In this document: in pieces, positions 7,304 to 13,242 of the stretch
Layout: each line of letters starts with the position of its first letter
Numbering within the stretch: the stretch's first letter is position 1
Source: an uncultured Oscillospiraceae bacterium
GTDB taxonomy: Bacteria > Bacillota > Clostridia > Oscillospirales > Ruminococcaceae
DNA length: 17,832 bases
Reading direction: 5' to 3'
NCBI GenBank assembly: GCA_934488695.1
Contig: CAKSSH010000034.1
Location: forward strand, 1 to 17,832
The notes under the pieces: generated by a model
The model's database searches: none
The model's input: only the letters and a program-made list of their open reading frames with translations
What the model was told of the DNA's origin: nothing
Made by a program: the position numbers and the translations under genes

Positions 7304-8191
7304 ATGCGTGCAAAAGCTTATCTTCAAATTATTATCGCCATGCTTCTGTGGGGCAGCCTCGGTTATTTTGTTCGGATGGCTGATTTGCCCAGCAGCGAAT
7401 TGGTGCTGCTGCGGATAGTGCTCGGCGGCTTTTTTCTGCTGGCGGTTTACCTCTTTTCCGGACGGCATTCTTCGTCGGCCGCTCTGCGCCGCGCCGCGCC
7501 GCTGCTGCTAATCTCCGGCATCGCTATGGGGCTGAATTGGCTGTTCTTGTTTGAGGCCTACCGGTACACCACTGTCAGCCTTGCAACCGTCGCCTACTAC
7601 TGCTCGCCCGTTTTGGTGACGCTGTGCTCACCGCTGCTGCTACATGAGCGTATTGCGCCGCTGCGGCTTCTCGGCATTTTTTCCGCGCTGACCGGCCTTG
7701 TGCTGATTGCCGGCGGTCTTTCCGGCAGCGGCGCCAACCTGCGCGGGTTCGGCTGCGGCCTGCTTTCGGCTTGTTTTTACGCCGGCGTAACGCTGATGAA
7801 CAAAAAGGTGCGCGGCATTTCCGGCATAGAGTCTACGCTGCTCCAACTGCTCGGAGCCTTTCTTGTCATGCTGCCCTATACCTTGATTGAGCAAAACGGC
7901 GTGCTGCACCTGCCGCAGACGCCACGCGCTATTATCGCCGTGCTGATTCTCGGCATTGTGCACAGCGGTATTGCTCTGTTTTTGTACTTTTCATCCTTGC
8001 AGACCCTTTCGGCGCAAAGCGCCGCCCTGTGCAGCTACATTGACCCCGGCTCGGCGCTGCTGTTTTCCGCACTGCTGCTGCACGAACACATGACCCGGCT
8101 CCAAATCGTTGCCGCCGTGCTGATTCTCGGCGGCGCGCTGGTCGGCGAGCTGTTCTCCCCGACCGGAAAAGCCCGAAAAAGGAGGTCCTGA
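7304..8191 (+). CDS. EamA/RhaT (DMT superfamily) transporter
   Basis: This 295-residue inner-membrane protein has ten hydrophobic segments arranged as two similar halves, the EamA architecture. Recognisable signatures are LLWGSLGYFVR near the start, PSSELVLLRIVLGG after the first helix, and, in the second half, GFGCGLLSACFYAG and SLQTLSAQSAALCSYIDPGSALLFSALLLHE, where the last matches the usual xYxxPVxAxLxxxLxLxE pattern. Family members export amino acids, sugars or other small metabolites; the substrate is unknown. I chose ATG 7304 rather than the in-frame ATG at 7262 because the latter sits inside the -10 box. The ribosome binding site (AAGG) is weak and rather far upstream. The stop is two bases before the start of the HAD gene, whose strong GGAGG lies inside this gene's last codons, so the two are co-transcribed. 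Confidence 0.87.
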   Translation: MRAKAYLQIIIAMLLWGSLGYFVRMADLPSSELVLLRIVLGGFFLLAVYLFSGRHSSSAALRRAAPLLLISGIAMGLNWLFLFEAYRYTTVSLATVAYYCSPVLVTLCSPLLLHERIAPLRLLGIFSALTGLVLIAGGLSGSGANLRGFGCGLLSACFYAGVTLMNKKVRGISGIESTLLQLLGAFLVMLPYTLIEQNGVLHLPQTPRAIIAVLILGIVHSGIALFLYFSSLQTLSAQSAALCSYIDPGSALLFSALLLHEHMTRLQIVAAVLILGGALVGELFSPTGKARKRRS

Positions 8192-8193
8192 GC

Positions 8194-8853
8194 TTGCGTA
8201 ACTGCATTTTAATGGATTTAGACGGCACCCTGACCGACCCCGGTCTCGGCATCACCAATTCTATTCAATACGCTCTGCGTTATTACGATCTGCCGGTGCC
8301 GGATCGGCGCGAGCTGTATTGCTGTATCGGCCCGCCGCTCATAGACAGTTTTCAGTCCCTTTGGGGGTTTTCCCGGGAAAAGGCCGAACAGGCCCTGGGG
8401 ATTTATCGCAGGTACTTTGCGACAACCGGTATTTTTGAAAACGAGGTTTATCCCGGCATTCCGGCACTGCTGCAAGCCTTGACCGACGCCGGCTGCCGTC
8501 TGTATCTTGCCACCTCCAAGCCGGAGGTCTACGCAGAAAAAATTCTGGAGCATTTTTCGCTGAAGCCCTTTTTCACCGATATCTGCGGCAACACGCTGGA
8601 GGAGGATCGTCCCTCTAAAGAAGCGGTGCTGCGCTATCTGCTCGACCGGCACCCGGAGGTGACCTTGCAAAACGCCGTTATGGTCGGCGACCGGCGCTAT
8701 GATATTCTCGGCGCCCATGCCATCGGGCTGCCCTGTATTGCCGTCGGCTACGGATACGGCAGTATCGACGAGCTTCAATCGGCCGGGGCTGACGCAATTG
8801 CGCCGGACATTCCTGCCCTGCGGCGTCTGCTGTTGGAAGGCAAAACGCTTTAA
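8194..8853 (+). CDS. HAD-superfamily phosphatase (Gph/PpaX-like)
   Basis: This 219-residue cytoplasmic hydrolase has all four HAD motifs: motif I DLDGT (nucleophile Asp8, acid/base Asp10), motif II at Thr107-Ser108 (LATSKP), motif III Lys142 and motif IV GDRRYD (Asp166, Asp170). A helical cap domain at about residues 15-80 places it in the subclass of phosphoglycolate phosphatase, pyrophosphatase PpaX and beta-phosphoglucomutase; the Gly-Ile-Thr-Asn-Ser-Ile run near the start is typical of Gph-like proteins. The substrate is uncertain. Translation starts at TTG, supported by GGAGG eight bases upstream; no better ATG lies ahead of motif I. It forms a two-gene operon with the exporter and is followed by a strong terminator. 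Confidence 0.88.
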   Translation: MRNCILMDLDGTLTDPGLGITNSIQYALRYYDLPVPDRRELYCCIGPPLIDSFQSLWGFSREKAEQALGIYRRYFATTGIFENEVYPGIPALLQALTDAGCRLYLATSKPEVYAEKILEHFSLKPFFTDICGNTLEEDRPSKEAVLRYLLDRHPEVTLQNAVMVGDRRYDILGAHAIGLPCIAVGYGYGSIDELQSAGADAIAPDIPALRRLLLEGKTL

Positions 8854-8874
8854 CAGGGTCGATATCCTTACATC

Positions 8875-8916
8875 AAAGCCCCGGCCCTCGCTGTTTGCGA
8901 GGGCCGGGGCTTTTTC
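8875..8916. terminator. Bidirectional terminator between convergent operons
   Basis: A perfect 17-base stem (8875-8891 with 8897-8913), GC-rich core and five-base loop, is flanked by A on the left and T on the right. It can therefore terminate both the plus-strand HAD operon and the minus-strand ABC transporter operon, whose stop codon is at 8929. Confidence 0.93.
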
Positions 8917-8928
8917 TTTAAAACCTTT

Positions 8929-9702
8929 TTAATTGCCGCATTCAATGCTGATTTCGTTAAACAAGCGCAGCAGGTCGTCGGTCCGGACAGCCTGTTTCTC
9001 TTCCCCGGCCCGATCCAGAATCACCTTGCCGCGATCCATCATGACAATACGGTTGCCGTATTGCTCGGCATAACGCAAATTATGCGTGACCATAATAGCC
9101 GTCAGTCCCTTTTCGCAAACGACCCGGTCGGTCAACTGCATAATCAAATCAGCCGTATGCGGATCCAGCGCTGCCGTGTGCTCATCCAGAATCAGAAAAT
9201 CAATCGGCGTCATGGTTGCCATCAGCAGTGAAATGGCCTGACGCTGACCGCCGGAAAGCGCCCCGATGGGCACCTCCAGCTTATCCTCAAGACCCAGCCC
9301 CAACGTTGCAAGCAACCGGCGATACTCCTGCAGCCGCTGCCGGGACAGTCCCGCCGTCAGCGAATAGGGCTTGCCCTTGTTTTCGGCAAGACTCAGATTT
9401 TCGGCAATCGTCATGCCGGCGGCTACGCCCTTTGAGGGATCCTGAAACACACGCCCGATCCGGCGCGCGCGGACATATTCTTTTTGTCGCGTGATGTCCT
9501 GCCCGTCCATTAAAATCCGACCGGCGTCCGGCAAAATGCTGCCGGCAATCAAATTCAAAAGCGTTGTTTTACCGCTGCCGTTGCTCCCGACCACCGAGAC
9601 AAAGTCTCCGTCCCGGACGGTAAAATCAAAATTTTCAAACAGCACGGTCTCGTTAACGGTTCCGCGGTTAAATCGCTTATCAATGCAACTGAGTTCAATC
9701 AT
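8929..9702 (-). CDS. ABC transporter ATP-binding protein, TrpZ-like
   Basis: This 257-residue ATPase energises the importer encoded with it. All nucleotide-binding motifs are present: Walker A GSNGSGKTT (Lys45), Q-loop VFQDPS (Gln87), signature LSGGQ (149-153), Walker B FLILDE (Asp173, Glu174) and the switch His207 in VTHNL. The DEHTAALDP form of the Walker B/D-loop and the KGVAAGMTIAENL stretch fit the ATPase subfamily that accompanies COG2984/COG4120-type systems. Its ATG overlaps the permease stop by four bases (ATGA). It is the last gene of the T-box-controlled operon and ends just before the bidirectional terminator. The tryptophan assignment rests on the leader, not on this protein. Confidence 0.9.
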   Translation of the reverse strand: MIELSCIDKRFNRGTVNETVLFENFDFTVRDGDFVSVVGSNGSGKTTLLNLIAGSILPDAGRILMDGQDITRQKEYVRARRIGRVFQDPSKGVAAGMTIAENLSLAENKGKPYSLTAGLSRQRLQEYRRLLATLGLGLEDKLEVPIGALSGGQRQAISLLMATMTPIDFLILDEHTAALDPHTADLIMQLTDRVVCEKGLTAIMVTHNLRYAEQYGNRIVMMDRGKVILDRAGEEKQAVRTDDLLRLFNEISIECGN

Positions 9703-10634
9703 CGCGCGACCCCCTCTACCGGCTCGGCCTTTTTACGAATCCGGCTTTTCTTTCCCTGATTGTTTAAAATCAAAATCGCAGCAAAACAGACGGCATTCAT
9801 GATCTTAAGGTAGGTGCCGTTGGGGTCCAGAATCGTAAAATAATTCAAACACAGCGCATAAATCACGGCGCCGACGATCACCGCAGTGGTCGGCCGAACC
9901 CGACGCGCTTTGGAAAACAGAGCCAGTCCGATAATAACCGACGCCAGCGCTAAAACAACCTTTCCGCTGCCGCAGGTGTTGTCGTAATTCATGGTCAGCT
10001 GGGCATACAGCGCACCGCCGAAGGCACACAGCCCGTTGGCCAGCGCGAGGCCTTGAATTTTATAATACCCGACATCCCGACCAAGCGAAGTGACAAGCGT
10101 TTCGTTATTGCCGGTCGCCGTCAGCATAAAGCCGGCCTTGGTTTTGAAAAACAAATCCATCAATATCTTGACGGCCACAACAATTCCGAGTAAAATCAGC
10201 ACAATAGGACCGTCACCGAGCACTCCTTTGTCGGTGTTAAACAAACCGGCAATACCATTGGCCGTATAGGAAAAATTGGTGGTCGTAAAACCGGTGCCGG
10301 TCAACACCGCCGTCAGCGCAAGCGTCACTGACAGCAGTGCCGTCATCACAATAATGCCGGAAAGCAGCTTGGTGATATGGCATTTTACATGCAGCGCCCC
10401 GGTCAGCGCCCCGCAGAGCATACCGGCGACAAATGCACCGACCAGCGCCAGCAGCGGCGGCAGTCCGAGCCGATAGATCAAGATCGTCCCGACAACACCG
10501 CCCAGCGGAAAGGACCCGTCGGTCGTCAGATCCGGAAAGTCCAAAACCGCATAGGCAATATACATTCCCAGCGCGATCAGGGCATAACACAGGCCCAGCT
10601 GCACGCCGTAAATCGTTGTGTTCAAAAAAAGCAT
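9699..10634 (-). CDS. ABC transporter permease, TrpY-like
   Basis: This 311-residue membrane protein has about eight to nine hydrophobic segments and belongs to the branched-chain-amino-acid/ribose permease fold (BPD_transp_2), in the branch that pairs with ABC_sub_bind lipoproteins (COG4120 type). Recognisable stretches are YGVQLGLCYALIALGMYIAYAVLDFPDLTTDG near the N-terminus (shown here only as YGVQLG and DFPDLTTDG for key residues) and the DGSFPLGG motif that follows. The ATG lies nine bases after the lipoprotein stop, with a GAGG site overlapping that stop, and its own stop overlaps the ATPase start. It presumably forms a homodimeric channel for the ligand delivered by the lipoprotein. 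Confidence 0.9.
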   Translation of the reverse strand: MLFLNTTIYGVQLGLCYALIALGMYIAYAVLDFPDLTTDGSFPLGGVVGTILIYRLGLPPLLALVGAFVAGMLCGALTGALHVKCHITKLLSGIIVMTALLSVTLALTAVLTGTGFTTTNFSYTANGIAGLFNTDKGVLGDGPIVLILLGIVVAVKILMDLFFKTKAGFMLTATGNNETLVTSLGRDVGYYKIQGLALANGLCAFGGALYAQLTMNYDNTCGSGKVVLALASVIIGLALFSKARRVRPTTAVIVGAVIYALCLNYFTILDPNGTYLKIMNAVCFAAILILNNQGKKSRIRKKAEPVEGVAR

Positions 10635-10643
10635 TTTATAGCC

Positions 10644-11606
10644 TCACTTTACGTCTGCCAATCCCTCAATATCGGTCGGAAGCCGGAGGGCGGGGAATTT
10701 TTTCAGCGCCTCTGAATTGTAATACGGATAGGTTTCGTTTTCCATAGTTTTGGGCGCCACCTCGGAAACGCTTTTACCGCCCAAAATCTCTGCCGCCTGA
10801 CGACCGGACAGCTTTCCGACCGTAACATAGTCGATTGACGCCGAAGCTACACAACCGCTCTTGACCTGCTCGATCTCGCTGCCGAACACCGGGATCCCGG
10901 CTGCGTTGGTCTTGGCCAAAATGGTTTGCAGCTTACCGACAATGGTATTGTCCAACAGATTGACCACACAGTCAATCTTCTGAGCAATCAGCGCGTCGAT
11001 CTTGGTCTCAATCGTCGTGATATCGGCAACCGTCTCCACTGTCACCGACATCCCGTTGTAAGCCTCAGCCTCTTTTTTCAGCGCCGTGATTTGCGCCGCG
11101 TCGCTGGATTCCTCGGTGGAGGAAAGCACGCCGATTTTAAGGTCGCTCCGGCCGAAAAAGGCCGAAACCAGCCGAAGCTGTGCCGCAAAGTCCGGCACAT
11201 CGCTGGTGCCGGTCATATTATTGAAATTAGCCACCTGGCTTTTGTCGGTAACAGCACAGTAAACCACCGGCGTTTGCTTCCCGGTCGCGGCCGTTGCCGC
11301 GGAAATGGCGGACGGCGTTGCAATTGCAACAATCACAGCAGCCTTTTGGTTGACCATCTTTTTAGCCTGCGCCAGCGAGGTCTCGGCAGTGAAATTGCTG
11401 TTGACATATTCGATTTTATATTTCTCCAAATCAACACTTTCTTCTAAGCCTGCCAGAATCCCGGTGTAGCAATTGTTGAGGGACTCATGCGAGCCGAACT
11501 GGATAATTCCGATCACCGGACGGTTGTCTCCGCAGGACGAAAGGCCCAGCGTTCCGCCGACCAACAGTAAAACCGATAAAATTGCACAAAGAATCTTTTT
11601 CATCAT
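10644..11606 (-). CDS. ABC substrate-binding lipoprotein, TrpX-like (ABC_sub_bind family)
   Basis: This 320-residue protein begins with a lipoprotein signal peptide: Met-Met-Lys-Lys, a hydrophobic core, and the lipobox LSSC with the lipidated Cys25. The mature part starts IGIIQFGSHESLNN and has the two-lobed binding fold of the ABC_sub_bind family (COG2984), including GTSDVPDF and GVLSSTEESSDAAQ. In Firmicutes this family includes TrpX, the tryptophan-binding component of TrpXYZ. The start at 11606 is set by AAAAGGAG seven bases upstream and by the signal peptide; the frame is open to 11675, but that would add 23 charged residues ahead of the signal. It sits directly downstream of a T-box with a Trp (UGG) specifier, which makes tryptophan, or a precursor such as indole-related compounds, the best guess for the ligand. 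Confidence 0.88.
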   Translation of the reverse strand: MMKKILCAILSVLLLVGGTLGLSSCGDNRPVIGIIQFGSHESLNNCYTGILAGLEESVDLEKYKIEYVNSNFTAETSLAQAKKMVNQKAAVIVAIATPSAISAATAATGKQTPVVYCAVTDKSQVANFNNMTGTSDVPDFAAQLRLVSAFFGRSDLKIGVLSSTEESSDAAQITALKKEAEAYNGMSVTVETVADITTIETKIDALIAQKIDCVVNLLDNTIVGKLQTILAKTNAAGIPVFGSEIEQVKSGCVASASIDYVTVGKLSGRQAAEILGGKSVSEVAPKTMENETYPYYNSEALKKFPALRLPTDIEGLADVK

Positions 11607-11697
11607 ATTCTCTCCTTTTAAATTACTTGAAGCTCGACTGTGTTTGCCGCGCCATCGCCGCTCTGTTCGGACCAATTCGGCCGCCCCCTTTCAAAAT

Positions 11698-11956
11698 AAA
11701 AAAACCCGCCCCATAGAAAACTATGGGACAGGAATAAACCTGCGGTACCACCCAAATTGATGCAGCTGCATCCACTCAGCCTCATACAAAAATATGAGCC
11801 GCGCTATAACGGGCACGCCCCGTCGGCTACTACTGACGCTGTTGCGCTTTCGGCCGCCCTCATGAGTCCATTCCCCTGAGCCTCCGCTGCTGCCTTTCCA
11901 CCGCCGGCCGCTCTCTGAAAGCTTCCGCAAAGGGTACTCTTCTCAATCACAGGTTT
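11698..11956 (-). promoter_or_regulatory. T-box leader with UGG (tryptophan) specifier
   Basis: The transcribed (minus) strand shows every T-box landmark in order: AGTA (11938-11935), AGAGAG (11916-11911), the distal-loop GGTGGAA (11902-11896), the specifier loop GAA-TGG-A (TGG at 11870-11868) and TGAG (11862-11859). Helix CCCT/AGGG brackets the specifier loop, which fixes UGG as the codon read. The T-box sequence TGGGTGGTACCGCAGG lies at 11754-11739. The antiterminator pairs GCAGG with CCTGT and GGG with CCC. The competing terminator pairs CCTGTCCCATAG with CTATGGGGCGGG (11732-11705, with wobbles) and is followed by seven T. Uncharged tRNA-Trp would favour read-through into the ABC operon. 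The family is well established; the amino acid call is my reading of the loop. Confidence 0.93.
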
Positions 11957-11968
11957 CCTATTAAATTT

Positions 11969-11997
11969 ATTATATGCACTCTTTTGCGGTTTGTCAA
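11969..11997 (-). promoter_or_regulatory. Sigma-A promoter of the T-box leader
   Basis: On the minus strand a perfect TTGACA (11997-11992) and a perfect TATAAT (11974-11969) are 17 bases apart. The predicted start near 11962 lies just ahead of T-box stem I. Consensus strength fits a gene controlled mainly by attenuation. Confidence 0.92.
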
Positions 11998-12006
11998 GCA
12001 TTTTTA

Positions 12007-12060
12007 AAAAAATTTTGCCAACGGCTCCCCGATTCGCGCAACACAGACCGTTTGGCAAAA
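12007..12060 (-). terminator. Possible second terminator hairpin behind tRNA-Arg
   Basis: On the minus strand, TTTTGCCAAACGG (12060-12048) can pair with CCGTTGGCAAAA (12024-12013) with one bulged base and a long loop, followed by a run of T. It lies between the tRNA-Arg terminator and the T-box promoter and may serve as a back-up terminator. The long loop makes this less certain. Confidence 0.45.
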
Positions 12061-12098
12061 AAACGTCGTCGCGAACAGCAACCTGCTCACGACGACGT
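12057..12098 (-). terminator. Terminator of tRNA-Arg
   Basis: On the minus strand a 16-base stem (ACGTCGTCGTGAGCAG with CTGTTCGCGACGACGT, two wobble pairs) and a GTTG loop are followed by seven T. The first stem base overlaps the last base of the encoded CCA end of the tRNA, so the hairpin starts immediately after the mature 3' end. Confidence 0.88.
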
Positions 12099-12174
12099 GG
12101 CGCGCTGTGGGGGACTCGAACCCTCGACCTTTTGGTTCGTAGCCAAACACTCTATCCAACTGAGCTAACAGCGC
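12098..12174 (-). tRNA. tRNA-Arg (anticodon ACG)
   Basis: The minus strand folds as a complete cloverleaf: acceptor GCGCTGT/ACAGCGC, D-arm GCTC/GAGT, anticodon arm TTTGG-CTACGAA-CCAAA with anticodon ACG, variable loop AGGTC, T-arm with loop TTCGAGT, discriminator G and an encoded CCA. The T-stem contains one A-C mismatch (GAGGG against CCCCC), which is unusual. ACG would be deaminated to ICG to read CGU, CGC and CGA. Confidence 0.95.
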
Positions 12175-12205
12175 ACAAGAAACAAACGCTTTTCAGCGCT
12201 CATTT

Positions 12206-12234
12206 ATATTATCACAGTTGCCTGCCGTTGTCAA
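12206..12234 (-). promoter_or_regulatory. Promoter of tRNA-Arg
   Basis: On the minus strand a perfect TTGACA (12234-12229) is followed after 17 bases by TAATAT (12211-12206). The start would be near 12199, roughly 25 bases ahead of the mature tRNA. It lies only 30 bases after the radC stop, with no clear terminator in between. Confidence 0.75.
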
Positions 12235-12264
12235 GCGTTTTCGGCATTTTTTTGCAGATTAAAA

Positions 12265-12963
12265 TCAATGTGAGGTAATGACCAGATTGCCGTTGCTGTC
12301 CCGCAGAGAGATATAATCCTCCCGGTCGAAAATTAAATGGTCAATCAGCTGAATACCGACGCCGGCCAGCACATTCTGCAACTGCTGGGTGGTTTGAACA
12401 TCTTTTTGAGACGGCAGTGCCGTTCCGTTCGGATGATTATGCGACAGCACCACAAAACTGGCACCGCAGCTTACCAGGGTACGGGCAACCTTAACAATCG
12501 GCAGCGCAACCGTATCCATACTGCCCTGCTGGACCCGAATGGCCCGAATCGGGCGCAGCCGGCTGTCCAGCGCTAACACCAGCACCTGCTCGGTGGAAAT
12601 GCCTTGATAAAACGGGCGGATATACTCGCCTATTTTTTCCACGCTGGAAAGCGGCTCCCGCTCGCTTTCATATCGGTCGGCATTCTGGCTGATATCGTAC
12701 AAGAGCTTTAAAAAGACCGCCGTCCGTTCACCGACGCCCTCCACCCGACACAATTCCTCAACCGGCGCCGCCAGCACACCGGCAAAGGAGCCAAAGGTGC
12801 GGATCAAGGTGTGTGCAAGAGCGTTGGTGTCCCGCCGTGCAATACAATAGTACAACAAAAATTCCAAAATTTCATGCTCGTTAAACCCGTCCAACCCGAC
12901 GCGCAGATATTTCTCGCGCATTCGTTCGCGGTGCTGCTGGTGCGGATTTTCGTTCTCGGACAT
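12265..12963 (-). CDS. radC: RadC-family JAB/MPN domain protein
   Basis: This 232-residue protein has the RadC (UPF0758) layout: an N-terminal helical part with a helix-hairpin-helix-like stretch (CRVEGVGERTA, about 72-82) and a C-terminal JAB/MPN domain. The metal-binding JAMM residues are intact: Glu125, His175-x-His177-Pro178, Ser185 and Asp188. Despite its historic name, a DNA repair role is not established; some members are tied to mobile elements and DNA processing, and its reaction is unknown. I chose ATG 12963, preceded by AAAAGGGGGTG about ten bases upstream. The frame is open to 13071, but that extension is translated from tRNA-Thr and its terminator and is spurious. It lies between two tRNA genes and has no visible promoter of its own. 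Confidence 0.92.
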   Translation of the reverse strand: MSENENPHQQHRERMREKYLRVGLDGFNEHEILEFLLYYCIARRDTNALAHTLIRTFGSFAGVLAAPVEELCRVEGVGERTAVFLKLLYDISQNADRYESEREPLSSVEKIGEYIRPFYQGISTEQVLVLALDSRLRPIRAIRVQQGSMDTVALPIVKVARTLVSCGASFVVLSHNHPNGTALPSQKDVQTTQQLQNVLAGVGIQLIDHLIFDREDYISLRDSNGNLVITSH

Positions 12964-12983
12964 CCTTCCCACACCCCCTTTTG

Positions 12984-13019
12984 AAAAAAAGGGGAGTCCG
13001 CCGCTTCCGGCAAACTCCC
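12984..13019 (-). terminator. Terminator of tRNA-Thr, upstream of radC
   Basis: On the minus strand GGGAGTTTGCC (13019-13009) pairs with GGCGGACTCCC (13002-12992) around a GGAAGC loop, followed by C and seven T. It stands between tRNA-Thr and radC, so radC transcripts from the tRNA promoter must read through it. Confidence 0.85.
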
Positions 13020-13026
13020 GTAAAAA

Positions 13027-13102
13027 TGGAGCTGCTAACCAGAATCGAACTGGTGACCTCATCCTTACCAAGGATGTGCTCTACCATCTGAGCCATAGCA
13101 GC
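13027..13102 (-). tRNA. tRNA-Thr (anticodon GGT)
   Basis: The minus strand gives a perfect cloverleaf: acceptor GCTGCTA/TAGCAGC, D-arm GCTC/GAGC, anticodon arm CATCC-TTGGTAA-GGATG with anticodon GGT, variable loop AGGTC, T-arm ACCAG/CTGGT with loop TTCGATT, discriminator T and encoded CCA. It has its own promoter upstream and terminator downstream. Confidence 0.97.
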
Positions 13103-13117
13103 GCAACCACTTTTCAT

Positions 13118-13146
13118 ATTATATTCATTTTTCCGCCGGTTGTCAA
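13118..13146 (-). promoter_or_regulatory. Promoter of tRNA-Thr
   Basis: On the minus strand a perfect TTGACA (13146-13141) and a perfect TATAAT (13123-13118) are separated by 17 bases. This is the only strong promoter visible upstream of radC. Confidence 0.92.
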
Positions 13147-13170
13147 GACATCCGACACATTTTTTTGCAA

Positions 13171-13204
13171 AAATCCGGCGTGTCGATACCGACGCGCCGG
13201 ATTT
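13171..13204 (-). terminator. Terminator of the nfnAB operon
   Basis: Arms AAATCCGGCG and CGCCGGATTT, extended by an inner GTCG/CGAC after one mismatch, form a long stem with a four-base loop, followed by T on the minus strand. It lies 38 bases after the nfnB stop and just before the tRNA-Thr promoter. Confidence 0.85.
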
Positions 13205-13242
13205 TACCGATATTCCTAACAATTTTAAACAAACAAAAAGTC

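Noticed and set aside
9699..10634. Branched-chain amino acid (LivH) or ribose permease
   Set aside because: The fold is shared, but the single permease, the ABC_sub_bind lipoprotein and the Trp T-box indicate the TrpXYZ-type branch.
11607..11675. Upstream extension of the TrpX-like lipoprotein
   Set aside because: It would put 23 charged residues before a clear signal peptide, whereas ATG 11606 has a strong ribosome site.
12964..13071. Upstream extension of radC
   Set aside because: The extra 36 residues would be read from tRNA-Thr and its terminator; ATG 12963 has a ribosome site and fits RadC N-termini.
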